A DNA stretch of 64,000 bases. It comes from Sediminibacillus halophilus (GTDB lineage Bacteria > Bacillota > Bacilli > Bacillales > Amphibacillaceae). The stretch lies in NCBI RefSeq assembly GCF_900103695.1, contig NZ_FNHF01000001.1, positions 806,001-870,000 on the forward strand, written 5' to 3'. Positions 51,418 to 60,572 of this stretch are shown in pieces; the first letter of the stretch is position 1; each line of letters begins with the position of its first letter. The notes under the pieces are model-generated. The model had not been told where the DNA came from, did not search any database, and saw only the letters and a list, made by a program, of their open reading frames with translations. The position numbers were made by a program, and so were the translations under genes.

Positions 51418-52953
51418 ATGAGTCCGACACTTGAGAAATTTGTGGATCAGCTGCCGATTATGAACGTTCTACAGCCAAATCACAGGACAAAGGACGGTCC
51501 TTACTACGAAGTAAGGATGGAAGAATTCCGACAAAAGCTGCACAGGGATTTGCCGCCGACGAGGCTTTGGGGATATAACCGTCAATTTCCCGGCCCTACC
51601 TTCGAGGTGAATCAGAATAAACCAATTCGTGTTCGTTGGATGAATCACTTACCGAACAGACACATTCTTCCAATTGACGGTTCGGTTCACAATGTCGCCA
51701 ATGAACCGGAGGTGAGAACGGTCGTCCACCTGCACGGGAGTGAAACAAGGCCGGACAGTGATGGCTATCCAGAAGCCTGGTTTACGAACGGCTTTAAGGA
51801 GACCGGCCCATCATTCAGCCGTGAAGTGTATGAATACCCGAACCACCAGCGGGCTACTGCATTGTGGTACCATGACCATGCCATGGGGATTACCAGATTG
51901 AATGTTTATGCAGGGCTTGCCGGAATGTATATCATCCGCAGTGAACAGGAGAAAGCACTGCAACTGCCAGCAGGCAAATACGAAATACCTTTGCTGATTC
52001 AAGACCGTTCTTTTAACCAAGATGGCTCCCTGGCCTATCCACGTCAGCCTGATGACGCGGCGGACAATCTACCGAATCCATCGATCGTGCCAGCCTTTCT
52101 GGGTGATACGATTGTGGTGAACGGAAAAGTGTGGCCATATTTAGAAGTGGAACCTCGTAAATACCGTTTTCGTATTCTCAATGGTTCGAATACGAGGGAC
52201 TATCAGCTGTCGCTGGATTCCGGCCAGTCTTTTTATCAAATCGGTTCGGACGGCGGATTGCTGAAGAGAACAGTAAAATTGGAACAAATCGGGGTCGAAC
52301 CAGCTGAAAGAGTAGATGTTATTGTGGATTTTTCCAAGCTAAAGGGAAAGACAGTAGTGATGAGAAACAACCTTGGAGCCAACGCCGACCCAAATGATCC
52401 GACCGGGGAAATCATGCAGTTCCGGGTGACAAAACCACTCTCGAGAAAAGACACAAGCAAAATTCCTCGGCATTTATCTCGAATACCTTCCCTTAAACAA
52501 AACAATATTACTGCTATCCGTCAATTAAAGTTAGTCGGTTCCACCGATGAGTATGACCGGCCACTGCTACTGTTGGACAACAAGAAATGGCACGATCCTG
52601 TAACGGAGAAACCTGAACTCGGAGCTACCGAAATATGGTCATTAGTCAATGTCACGAATTTTACGCATCCAATCCATATTCATCTTATTCAATTCCAAGT
52701 ACTTGATCGACAGCCGTTTGACCTGGAGCGTTATAACAAGGACGGCAAAATTGTCTATAGCGGTTCAGTAACTGCACCCGCTCTGAGTGAACGCGGCTGG
52801 AAGGACACGATTGCAGCCCCATCTGCTCAAGTCACACGTGTCATTGCCAAATTCGCTCCATATACCGGCGATTATGTCTGGCATTGTCATATACTGGAGC
52901 ATGAGGATTATGATATGATGCGACCTTTTACTGTGATAAACCCTGATGAGTGA
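51418..52953 (+). CDS. cotA: multicopper oxidase, CotA-type spore coat laccase
   Basis: 511 aa, near the 513 of B. subtilis CotA. Three cupredoxin domains with the four copper motifs: HLHG (~103), WYHDHAMG (~151), HPIHIHL (~419) and HCHILEHEDYDM (~491). No signal peptide, as expected for a coat protein delivered from the mother cell. N-terminal LEKFVDQLPI is CotA-like. Oxidises phenols or bilirubin with O2 and colours spores. GGAGATGAG precedes the ATG. Confidence 0.94.
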   Translation: MSPTLEKFVDQLPIMNVLQPNHRTKDGPYYEVRMEEFRQKLHRDLPPTRLWGYNRQFPGPTFEVNQNKPIRVRWMNHLPNRHILPIDGSVHNVANEPEVRTVVHLHGSETRPDSDGYPEAWFTNGFKETGPSFSREVYEYPNHQRATALWYHDHAMGITRLNVYAGLAGMYIIRSEQEKALQLPAGKYEIPLLIQDRSFNQDGSLAYPRQPDDAADNLPNPSIVPAFLGDTIVVNGKVWPYLEVEPRKYRFRILNGSNTRDYQLSLDSGQSFYQIGSDGGLLKRTVKLEQIGVEPAERVDVIVDFSKLKGKTVVMRNNLGANADPNDPTGEIMQFRVTKPLSRKDTSKIPRHLSRIPSLKQNNITAIRQLKLVGSTDEYDRPLLLLDNKKWHDPVTEKPELGATEIWSLVNVTNFTHPIHIHLIQFQVLDRQPFDLERYNKDGKIVYSGSVTAPALSERGWKDTIAAPSAQVTRVIAKFAPYTGDYVWHCHILEHEDYDMMRPFTVINPDE

Positions 52954-52966
52954 AACAGGGTAGACA

Positions 52967-52998
52967 AAAAGCCAAAGAACGGATACTCTTTGGCTTTT
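52967..52998 (+). terminator. intrinsic terminator after cotA
   Basis: AAAAGCCAAAG (52967-52977) and CTTTGGCTTTT (52988-52998) form a perfect 11-bp stem. Confidence 0.88.
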
Positions 52999-53043
52999 CT
53001 GAATAAAAAAGATTACGAAGAAATTATTATGTAGTGCCGTTTT

Positions 53044-53847
53044 CTAATGTTTGTTTTTCAACCACTGACGGGCGTAATCGACCATCGGGCGCTGTCTGAT
53101 GAGCTTTACCTCAGCAGCCCCGACTTTAGCTGCAGCTACCGTGTGAGTTTTTTCATAATCACTTCCCAACTCAGCAAACAATTCGGAGTCATAATCGATT
53201 TCTTCATATGTTTTCCAAACTCGTTTGTCATCTTCCAGAAGTGCTGTCCCCTTTTCCACTTTCTTCTTGTGCGGAACGGCATGTTCTGCCAGGTGAAGGG
53301 AGGTATTGCTGTCATGGCCGACACCAAGCAACAGAATAAATCCATCCAACCGATAGATTTTTGCCAATGGGGAACCCTCGCCAAATCCTGCAGTCAATGG
53401 TTGTTCAAGGATAATCTCCTCCGCATGCTTTCCCCAGGCAGTAAACGAGTAAGTCGGATGATTGCTCCTTTTGACTCCCGAAAAGCTGCGAAACGCTTCG
53501 GCAATATCGCCCATGCCTCTCGTAGGAGTGTATTCTGGGTCAAAGGCTGGCATTTCATCTCGGATAACCGGCCACCATTCTTTTGGTACCGGAGGCATCT
53601 CCCAAGCGCTCGGATCAGAGTTTTCTGCTGTCTGCGCAGGCATGACAATCGTCCCTTCTTTTCCAACTGAATCCATCAATGCTTGAATAACAGCAGTCGG
53701 TCCGCCGCATACCCAGCCCAAGGAACGAAGCGATGAATGGACAATCACTACCATCCCCTCTTTTAAACCTAATTCTTTGAACTGGTAATGCAGGCTTGAA
53801 CGCGTATTAGGTCTGTCGATTTTTTGCACTGCTGTTGCTTCGCTCAT
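53044..53847 (-). CDS. AAC(3)-family aminoglycoside N-acetyltransferase-like protein
   Basis: 267 aa, the size of YokD of B. subtilis. VIVHSSLRSLGWVCGGPTAVIQAL and GTIVMPAQTAENSDPSAW near the N-terminus, then RSNHPTYSFTAWGKHAEEI and LLGVGHDSNTSLHLAEH are the antibiotic_NAT signatures. It probably acetylates an amino group with acetyl-CoA; real antibiotic resistance is not assured. G-rich ribosome site before the ATG. Confidence 0.92.
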   Translation of the reverse strand: MSEATAVQKIDRPNTRSSLHYQFKELGLKEGMVVIVHSSLRSLGWVCGGPTAVIQALMDSVGKEGTIVMPAQTAENSDPSAWEMPPVPKEWWPVIRDEMPAFDPEYTPTRGMGDIAEAFRSFSGVKRSNHPTYSFTAWGKHAEEIILEQPLTAGFGEGSPLAKIYRLDGFILLLGVGHDSNTSLHLAEHAVPHKKKVEKGTALLEDDKRVWKTYEEIDYDSELFAELGSDYEKTHTVAAAKVGAAEVKLIRQRPMVDYARQWLKNKH

Positions 53848-53875
53848 AGACCCGTCCCCCCTCTTTTTCTCTAAT

Positions 53876-54037
53876 TTATAATCGGGTATATTCTTTTTCT
53901 TCTTCCAGCTCTTGTTTGACCTGCTGCTTTAATGCCTCAAGTTTCGCTGACTTTCTAAAGGTAAGAAGAGACAATACCTTCAGAAAATAATATTTTCCAT
54001 ACTTATCATTAATATCTTGCTGAATAATCTTGTCCAT
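53876..54037 (-). CDS. small charged protein, unknown
   Basis: 53 aa, MDKIIQQDINDKYGKYYFLK... with a long helical C-terminus rich in Lys, Gln and Glu. AGGATTAGAGGA lies before the ATG. It lies between the AAC(3) and opuD genes, same strand, upstream of the former by 28 nt. Family not recognised. Confidence 0.6.
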   Translation of the reverse strand: MDKIIQQDINDKYGKYYFLKVLSLLTFRKSAKLEALKQQVKQELEEEKEYTRL

Positions 54038-54115
54038 TCCTCTAATCCTTTCCTGTGGTATCCATCACCCTTCCCTCATCTTACCGCTTTTTCTATAAGG
54101 AATAAAGGGCTAGAA

Positions 54116-54145
54116 GAAAGCCGGAAGTAAATTCTTCCGGCTTTC
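54116..54145 (-). terminator. intrinsic terminator of opuD
   Basis: GAAAGCCGGAAG and CTTCCGGCTTTC form a perfect 12-bp stem around TAAATT, 28 nt after the stop. The T-run is weak. Confidence 0.75.
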
Positions 54146-54173
54146 CTAACCCACCATAAAGGAGCGGTTGTCT

Positions 54174-55730
54174 TTATTCTTTTTCTCGTCTATCTGCTTC
54201 TTTACTAATCCGGCGGAAACGTTTGACATCAGCCTTACGCACGGGGAGTGGTTCCTTGCTAAGCAGCTTGATAATCGCAACGATAAGAAACAATAAGATG
54301 ATCGTAAATGGCAAAGCAGCGATCAGGGATGCCGTCTGCAAGGCTTCCAATCCCCCGGAAAACAATAATACAGCAGCGATTGCTGCCATTAAAAATCCCC
54401 AAACAAACTTGGCGAACTTCGGTGGATGCAGGCTTCCAAAAGCCGTCATGCTTCCAAGAATATAGGTGGCAGAATCGGCGGACGTAACAAGAAAAGTAAA
54501 AATCAACAAGATAGACAAAATCGACATCAACAGGCTGAGTGGGAGATGATTGAATAACTGAAACAGTGCAGTCGCAACATCCTCATTGACTGCTTCAGCT
54601 ATATCGGTTCCCTGATTTAAATCCAGCCATAATGCTGTTCCGCCAAAAGCCGCAATCCACAAGCAGGCTATCAAGGGTGGAATCACCATCACGCCCAAAA
54701 TGAATTGGCGAATAGTCCGGCCCCGGGAGACTCTTGCTACGAACGCACCCACGAATGGCGACCAGGCAATCGCCCATGCCCAGTAAAATATCGTCCATTC
54801 CCTGACCCAAGTCCCCTCTTTGTAGGGCTGCATCCGAAAACTGTAAGATACGAAATTGGCGAAATAATCACCAATTCCCAGTGTGAAGGTTTCGAGGATA
54901 AACACCGTGGGACCAACAATAAACACGAATAGCAGCAGGCCTAATGCCAGTCCGAGATTAAGGTTGCTTAAATAACGGATTCCTTTATCAAGCCCCGTAG
55001 CCGATGAAAACATATAGGCCACCAGCAGTACGGCCATGATGATCACCTGGACCGTACCGGAGTTCTCTATTCCCATAACGGAGTGCAGTCCACCGTTCAT
55101 CTGTAGAACCCCCAGCCCGAGCGAAGTGGCAATACCCATAACGGTTGCAATGACCGCAAGTGAATCGATTGTATTCTTCACGAGCGGATTGTTTCCGGAT
55201 ACCGGCTGTAACGCAGTTGAAATCAAGCCGTTTTCCTGCTTACGGAATTGATAAAAAGCAATCACCAATCCAACGATGGCAAAAACGGACCACTGACTTA
55301 CTCCCCAGTGGAAAAACGCGTAACCCATTGCCACTCTTGCTGATTCATCGGTCTCCCCTTCCATTCCGATAAATGGTGTGGTGAAAAAGTGACTCATCGG
55401 TTCAGCAACTCCCCAAAACACCAGTCCTACCCCGAAGCCTGCCGAGAATAGCATTCCTACCCAAGTAAAGAACGGAAATTCGGGTTTTTCCCCATCCTTG
55501 CCTAAACGGATAGCACCGAATTTACTGACAGCCAACCCAACTAAAAAAACGATCAAAATAAAAACGCCAAATAAATACAACCAGCCAAAATTAATCGCAG
55601 TAAAATCGAACAGTCGATTCGCAACAGCTCCGAATCCTTTCGGCATCAGAGCGCCTAAAATAACCAATGCAAATATGATGACCGCAGATACGGAAAACAC
55701 AGGATTCCGCCAAATATTATTTTTCTTCAC
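54174..55730 (-). CDS. opuD: BCCT-family glycine betaine transporter
   Basis: 518 aa with 12 transmembrane helices. Na+-coupled uptake of glycine betaine and similar osmoprotectants. The BCCT signature is WTIFYWAWAIAWSPFVGAFVARVSRG-like, with its tryptophan-rich substrate box in helix 8, and VFWGVAEPMSHF and GYAFFHWGVSQW are typical. GGGAGGT 8 nt before GTG 55728-55730 sets the start; the frame opens at 55826. A charged C-terminal tail (RKADVKRFRRISKEADRREKE) may serve osmosensing, as in BetP. Confidence 0.92.
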   Translation of the reverse strand: MKKNNIWRNPVFSVSAVIIFALVILGALMPKGFGAVANRLFDFTAINFGWLYLFGVFILIVFLVGLAVSKFGAIRLGKDGEKPEFPFFTWVGMLFSAGFGVGLVFWGVAEPMSHFFTTPFIGMEGETDESARVAMGYAFFHWGVSQWSVFAIVGLVIAFYQFRKQENGLISTALQPVSGNNPLVKNTIDSLAVIATVMGIATSLGLGVLQMNGGLHSVMGIENSGTVQVIIMAVLLVAYMFSSATGLDKGIRYLSNLNLGLALGLLLFVFIVGPTVFILETFTLGIGDYFANFVSYSFRMQPYKEGTWVREWTIFYWAWAIAWSPFVGAFVARVSRGRTIRQFILGVMVIPPLIACLWIAAFGGTALWLDLNQGTDIAEAVNEDVATALFQLFNHLPLSLLMSILSILLIFTFLVTSADSATYILGSMTAFGSLHPPKFAKFVWGFLMAAIAAVLLFSGGLEALQTASLIAALPFTIILLFLIVAIIKLLSKEPLPVRKADVKRFRRISKEADRREKE

Positions 55731-55863
55731 TGTGAATGACCTCCCTGACCAGTTGAATGTTAGCTTTACTATTCTTTCCTGTTTCTCTTTACTTATGAGA
55801 ATCAGAATGAGGAGAGTAAGAACCAATTGGTCAGGAAAAAATAGCAGTACAGGAGGTATCCAA

Positions 55864-56025
55864 ATGGAAAAACGATATGACGAATACCGAACTGGGCAAG
55901 GGGTTCCTGTAGGCGGGCAGTATCAATGCCAGTCCGGGGGAAAAGTGACTTTCAAGGAAGGGGAGTCTTTTCCGATGTGCCCGGTTACTGGTGAAGAAAC
56001 CACTTGGAGACATGAAGATAAGTAA
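55864..56025 (+). CDS. small protein with paired cysteines
   Basis: 53 aa: TGQGVPVGGQYQCQSGGKVT, then EGESFPMCPVTGEETTW. The layout resembles YjzC-like and rubredoxin/zinc-ribbon-like small proteins, but only two cysteines are present, so a full zinc site would need a dimer. ACAGGAGG lies before the ATG; own terminator follows. Function unknown. Confidence 0.7.
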   Translation: MEKRYDEYRTGQGVPVGGQYQCQSGGKVTFKEGESFPMCPVTGEETTWRHEDK

Positions 56026-56035
56026 ACTATCCAAA

Positions 56036-56080
56036 AAAACAGAGGCCCATTTACGTTAAAGATGGGCACTCTGTTTTTTT
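56036..56080 (+). terminator. intrinsic terminator
   Basis: AAAACAGAG.GCCCAT and ATGGGC.CTCTGTTTT form a long stem followed by seven Ts. Confidence 0.8.
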
Positions 56081-56158
56081 ATGATCGAATGCGCCTCTTA
56101 TTACTAGGAAATTTATGTTAAAATTTACTCAAATGTTTTTATTAGGAGGCTGAAATTT

Positions 56159-56335
56159 TTGAGAAGGTTCTCCCTATATATCGGCATCTTGTTAGGATTT
56201 ACGATCGCCTTCCTCTTTGCAAGCATTTGGAAGAATGATTTTGACTGGGGCTGGTGGATAGGCATGATGATGGGCGGTACGATCGGGTGTTTGATAATCG
56301 ATTTGTTAACAAAGCGTTGGAGTCAAAATAAATGA
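56159..56335 (+). CDS. small two-helix membrane protein
   Basis: 58 aa. Helices at ~5-22 and ~33-50 with GGTIG in the second. The TTG start at 56159 follows AGGAGG at 9 nt. It lies 47 nt before amj, same strand, and may share its transcript. Family not recognised. Confidence 0.65.
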   Translation: MRRFSLYIGILLGFTIAFLFASIWKNDFDWGWWIGMMMGGTIGCLIIDLLTKRWSQNK

Positions 56336-56381
56336 CCTGTTATTGCCTCCAAAATAAACAGATAGAAAAGAGCTAAAAATA

Positions 56382-57198
56382 GTGGAATTAATCACAGAAA
56401 AATTACTACTCATCTCCTTGTTTATCTTTATTATCCATTCGATAGAAACGTTGGCTTATGCAGTTCGTTTTATCAGGAGCGAGAGTCATGCTGCTCGCAT
56501 CTGCTTTGTCTTTGTTCAACCTGATGGTCATGGTATCCCGCCTGGCAAACATGATGCAGCAGCCATTTACTGGAAGCCTGATTGATAATGCCCCAACAAC
56601 CGATCCATTAACATTTGTAGCAGCACAGTTCCGATTTATTATCGGTTCTGCAACGGTCGGAACGATAGTTGGAATGCTTTTACTTCCCACTTTCATTGCG
56701 ATTTTCTCCCGAGCAATCATTCACTTGTCAAAAGAAAGAGGCTCGATACCAGCACTTTTGTGGAAGGGATTTACGTTTGAATACATAAAACGCGGAAGAA
56801 AGCATATCCATCTACCCAGAATATCGTATTTAAAAGACATACACTGGAAAGACATCCCGGTTCAATTGTTTTTAACTAATATGGTCATCACCGCCATCTA
56901 TACAATCGGTGTGTTAGCAGCCTTGTATGCTGCACTTCTGGCTCCGGAAAGAGCGTTGACAGCAACTATGGCTTCAGGTTTGATTAATGGCATAGCAACA
57001 ATTCTGCTTATCATCTTTATTGATCCAAAAATCTCGATTATCGCAGATGATGTCATCAATAAAAAAGGCAATTATTTAAACCTTAAAGGCGTATCGTTAA
57101 TGATGATTTTCTCCCGGCTGCTCGGAACCATATTGGCACAATTCCTGTTCATCCCAGGTGCAGAATATATTGCCTGGTTTACTAAATTTTTTGTTTAA
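56382..57198 (+). pseudogene. amj: Amj (YdaH) lipid II flippase, interrupted by a single frameshift
   Basis: The frame from GTG 56382 gives FIIHSIETLAYAVR, and the continuation LSGARVMLLASALSLFNLMV is in the next frame (from 56458 to the stop at 57198). One extra T in TTTT at 56468-56471 explains it: CGT-TTA-TCA would restore R-L-S. The rest is a complete Amj-like protein with SRLANMMQQPFTGSLID, about six helices and FIDPKISIIADDVI. Amj is an alternative lipid II flippase induced when MurJ fails. It could be a real mutation, phase variation at the T-run, or an assembly error. Confidence 0.85.
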
Positions 57199-57244
57199 AA
57201 GCTATTAATCTTTAAAATAAGTATAGGAATAGGAGGCCATTTAA

Positions 57245-57814
57245 TTGGGACAATTACTATTGATTAAACACGCAAAGCCGATCATCTCCTCTTCCATTCC
57301 ATCCTCAAACTGGGTGCTCTCAAATGCGGGGATTAAGCAGGCAGCAAAGTTGGCTCCCTTCCTTGATAAGTATGACTTCAGCACGATTTTTACAAGCGAG
57401 GAACCAAAAGCTATTCATACTGCGAGAATTATTGCAACAGAGTTGAATCAACAAGTTGAAATAAAAAAAGGGTTACATGAACACGAACGCCATCAAAATC
57501 GGATAATTTATCCAGAAAATGAGTGGCAGTCTATAATCAAGTCTTTTTTCGACTGTCCAAACGATTTAGTTTTCGGAGCAGAAACAGCTTCTGAAGCATT
57601 TGACCGGTTCGATGCTGCGGTAAAATCATTGATCCATAGTCAATCCAGGCAGGAAGACATGGTTATCGTTGCGCATGGAACAGTGATCTCTTTATTCGTT
57701 GCAAGATATAATCTCGTAAATCCGTATGAAATTTGGCAAAAGCTCGGTATGCCTGCTTATGTAAAACTTGACTTAAAAACCTTTCAACTGCAAAGTGTTC
57801 AGAATATGGAATAA
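57245..57814 (+). CDS. histidine phosphatase family protein, RHG motif altered
   Basis: 189 aa, phosphoglycerate-mutase-like fold. The N-terminal catalytic motif is LLIKHAKP, where the canonical Arg of RHG is Lys and Gly is Ala; later residues include TSEEPKAIHTARIIA and the second histidine in VIVAHGTVISLF. Catalysis may be weakened, or such K variants may be used for special substrates. The TTG start at 57245 follows AGGAGG. Same direction as the following acetyltransferase gene (20 nt gap), so the two likely form an operon. Confidence 0.85.
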   Translation: MGQLLLIKHAKPIISSSIPSSNWVLSNAGIKQAAKLAPFLDKYDFSTIFTSEEPKAIHTARIIATELNQQVEIKKGLHEHERHQNRIIYPENEWQSIIKSFFDCPNDLVFGAETASEAFDRFDAAVKSLIHSQSRQEDMVIVAHGTVISLFVARYNLVNPYEIWQKLGMPAYVKLDLKTFQLQSVQNME

Positions 57815-57834
57815 ATGATTTTGAGGAGGTACCT

Positions 57835-58308
57835 ATGCACATTCGAAATGTAAGAAGTTCAGATTTTGAAAAAATCAGTCCCCTTATTAATAACTGGTGG
57901 GGTGGCAGGGCCATGGAGGATAAACTTCCAAAGCTCTTTTTTGTGCATTTTCAGCCGACCAGTTTTATTATGGAGGAGGATGAAAAAATCATCGGCTTTC
58001 TGATTGGCTTCCTCTCACAAACCAATTTAAATGAGGCATATATCCATTTTGTCGGCGTCGATCCCGATTACCGCAATCAGCATATCGGCACACAACTTTA
58101 TGAGCGATTCTTCCAAACTGCCGCCGGTCACGACAGAAGCATGGTCAGGGCTGTCACTTCTCCGATAAACAAGACGTCCATTGCCTATCACACCCGTTTA
58201 GGATTTGAAATCGAAAAAGGAGACAAGCAGGTAGAACATATCGACATACATTCCAACTATGAAGGAAATAAACAAGACCGGATTTTATTCTGTAAAAGGC
58301 TTCACTAA
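57835..58308 (+). CDS. GNAT-family N-acetyltransferase
   Basis: 157 aa. Acetyl-CoA motif HFVGVDPDYRNQHIGTQLYERFF and TSPINKTSIAYHTRLGFEIE are present. GAGGAGG 5 nt before the ATG. Second gene after the phosphatase. Acceptor unknown. Confidence 0.88.
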   Translation: MHIRNVRSSDFEKISPLINNWWGGRAMEDKLPKLFFVHFQPTSFIMEEDEKIIGFLIGFLSQTNLNEAYIHFVGVDPDYRNQHIGTQLYERFFQTAAGHDRSMVRAVTSPINKTSIAYHTRLGFEIEKGDKQVEHIDIHSNYEGNKQDRILFCKRLH

Positions 58309-58343
58309 TTTGTACTTTAGGCACTTTTATTTAGGAGAAACTT

Positions 58344-58805
58344 ATTAGCCAGATTGTTAAGCTATTACTTGGTGTGGGGATCGTCTTCTTTGTATTGGTG
58401 ACCTTCCTTGTTTTTACAAGCTTTAAAAACAAAAAGTCATTAAAATATAAGATAAGGACTTTCTATGAACCTACGAACAGAAGGGAAGGATTAAAAATTA
58501 AAATACAAAAAATCATGTATGGCTTCGGTATATTTTCGTTTATCACTATAGTGCTCCACTTTTGGGGATATTCACCGGAATACACAAAGGACGAACTTGT
58601 ATCAGGTGTCGTATTCTTTATAATAGCAGGTATTGTTTATTTTCTATTTGTCTTTTTCTTTTTTAAGGGAGAGACCGGTAAAAAAACAGTTTTTTGGGGA
58701 TTAATAGTCGTCATCTTCATCCTCCTTTACTTATTATTTACTAGGGATTTTGAGAAAGAACACGCGCTGATTCATTTGGCAGGAAGCACTATCCTCTCGG
58801 CATAA
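58344..58805 (+). CDS. small membrane protein, possible ATT start
   Basis: About 153 aa, four hydrophobic segments (at the N-terminus, ~58-75, ~83-105, ~115-130) and a basic loop RTFYEPTNRREGLKIKIQK. The first ATG/GTG/TTG in frame is GTG 58374, which cuts into the first helix and has no ribosome site. AGGAG at 58333-58337 is correctly spaced for ATT at 58344, giving a natural N-terminus ISQIVKLLLGVG. ATT starts are rare, so this is tentative. Family not recognised. Confidence 0.6.
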   Translation: MSQIVKLLLGVGIVFFVLVTFLVFTSFKNKKSLKYKIRTFYEPTNRREGLKIKIQKIMYGFGIFSFITIVLHFWGYSPEYTKDELVSGVVFFIIAGIVYFLFVFFFFKGETGKKTVFWGLIVVIFILLYLLFTRDFEKEHALIHLAGSTILSA

Positions 58806-58806
58806 C

Positions 58807-58843
58807 GAAGCAAAAGCTTGAAAGGAATTCAAGCTTTTGCTTT
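58807..58843. terminator. bidirectional intrinsic terminator
   Basis: GAAGCAAAAGCTTGAA and TTCAAGCTTTTGCTTTC form a 16-bp stem between the convergent membrane-protein and M48 protease genes. Confidence 0.88.
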
Positions 58844-60562
58844 CTACTTTTTCCGGTAAAAAGATTCTTTCCACCTGGATATAAACCAATACTTACAGAC
58901 CGCTATTCCCCATCCGCACGGTTGTGAATGCAAAGCCTGAATGCGCCAATACATCGGCGGATGGGGCATCATTTGAAATTCCACAACCCGCAGCCACCAT
59001 GGTGACCGGTCAAGCGAGGATTCCTTCACCATCTCGCTCTGTTTTGTTTCGCTGTAACCGACGCTCTTCAATGCTGCCTCGTCTTGTTTGACAGCGATTG
59101 CCGTCATGCTCTCCGCCATCTGCTCCGTACCTCCATCTAAATAAGAGGAACCAAGAAAATCGGCACGGACTTCGCACCATTGCGACAACAAAGATTGAAA
59201 AACAGGAAACAACATAAACATCAGCCAGAAAACGAAGAATAATGGCGTCTTAACAGCTTCGATGTCGGAAATGTTTTCCGCAATGACGAATACAATGCTT
59301 ACATATCCGAGCAACAAGAGCGCGTTGGCAATTTGTTTCCACATCACGTCTCTCTTTTTAACATGAACTGCCTCGTGAGCCAGAATCCCCTCCAAAACAG
59401 TTGGAGGAAGCTTTAATGTTGTTGAAGTCAACGTAACCAGTGAATGGCCGATGTTCATTCCGGCGGCCAAGCCGTTATATTCGTCTGATTCTGTTACATA
59501 GACTTTCACATTTGGAATTCCCGCCCGTGAAAACACCTTCCGGGCAGCCTTGATCACGATTGGATCTTCTACTTCTTTTGCATCCATCGCTGTTTTCAAC
59601 ACCCTGTCGGAGATGTATAGATTGAAAACCCAATAACAACCAGCCAAAAAAGCCATCATCATCGGAGGAGCCTTTAAAAAATAAAGTAGCAAAACCAGCC
59701 CAGTATACGCCGATATCCCCTTGACTGTCATCGCAAAGTAAAGCTTTCCGAATAATCTCTTTATGTTTTTACGATGATAAAACGGCAACACCACTAGCTC
59801 TTGATCATCTCCGGTTTGGTTGGCGGTAAAGTTTGTCAACCGCTTTTGCCACTGTTCCGCTTGCTCAACGGTCATATACACGCTTTCTCCCGGAAACTGG
59901 ATTCGAAGCACCCTTTGCATCGATGTAGTAAAGTCAACCCTGCTAGTGAATAGGGTGAAATAAGGATGAAGCTTTAGCAAATCCACTGCAGACTCCACCG
60001 CAACAGACTCGGCATCCTGCAGCGTGTATGTACGTGCATGGAACCAGGAAATAATATAGAGCTTTTGCTCCGCTTCTCCATAATAAAATCGGACTTTTTT
60101 CCAGTCAATCACTCTTTTCACCAGCATAGAAAGCGATGGAAACATGCCGAAAACAATCACGAAATGAAGCGGACTTTCTTTTGGTCCATAGAAAAGAAAC
60201 AAGATAGCCCCGGCATATACGATAATGACAAAAACTAAATCGAAGGCTATCCGGGAGCTACTACGGACGGTAATAATCTGTTCCACACCAGCCGTGTCCA
60301 ATTCTCGCTTTACCTCTCGATACTTTTCTAATCCCCTGGTCAGGGTGAAGCCAGAAGACCATCCACTCGCAAGAAACGAAAAGTAGAGGAATCCGTCCGT
60401 AGAGGGATTCAAATAAAAAACGATACCTGTTACGAGCAGGGCTGCAACCCCTTCGGCCGCTATGCCCAGCTTTTTGTTTTTCTTTCCGGCCAGAAGACCG
60501 ATTAAATGGGTCGTCAGTCCGAGAAAAACACATACAATAATTTCATAAAAACCCGGCAGCAT
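58844..60562 (-). CDS. M48-family membrane metallopeptidase
   Basis: 572 aa. Several N-terminal membrane helices (~5-22, 32-50, 105-125), a ~120-residue soluble insert, two further helices, then an HtpX/Ste24-like zinc protease domain with ILAHEAVHVKKRD (HExxH) at about 390 and a later Glu in WCEVRADFLGS as third ligand. It starts 10 nt after the lipoprotein gene stop and is the last of four genes. Likely degrades damaged or misfolded membrane proteins under control of the upstream two-component system. Confidence 0.88.
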   Translation of the reverse strand: MLPGFYEIIVCVFLGLTTHLIGLLAGKKNKKLGIAAEGVAALLVTGIVFYLNPSTDGFLYFSFLASGWSSGFTLTRGLEKYREVKRELDTAGVEQIITVRSSSRIAFDLVFVIIVYAGAILFLFYGPKESPLHFVIVFGMFPSLSMLVKRVIDWKKVRFYYGEAEQKLYIISWFHARTYTLQDAESVAVESAVDLLKLHPYFTLFTSRVDFTTSMQRVLRIQFPGESVYMTVEQAEQWQKRLTNFTANQTGDDQELVVLPFYHRKNIKRLFGKLYFAMTVKGISAYTGLVLLLYFLKAPPMMMAFLAGCYWVFNLYISDRVLKTAMDAKEVEDPIVIKAARKVFSRAGIPNVKVYVTESDEYNGLAAGMNIGHSLVTLTSTTLKLPPTVLEGILAHEAVHVKKRDVMWKQIANALLLLGYVSIVFVIAENISDIEAVKTPLFFVFWLMFMLFPVFQSLLSQWCEVRADFLGSSYLDGGTEQMAESMTAIAVKQDEAALKSVGYSETKQSEMVKESSLDRSPWWLRVVEFQMMPHPPMYWRIQALHSQPCGWGIAVCKYWFISRWKESFYRKK

Positions 60563-60572
60563 ACATTCTCAC

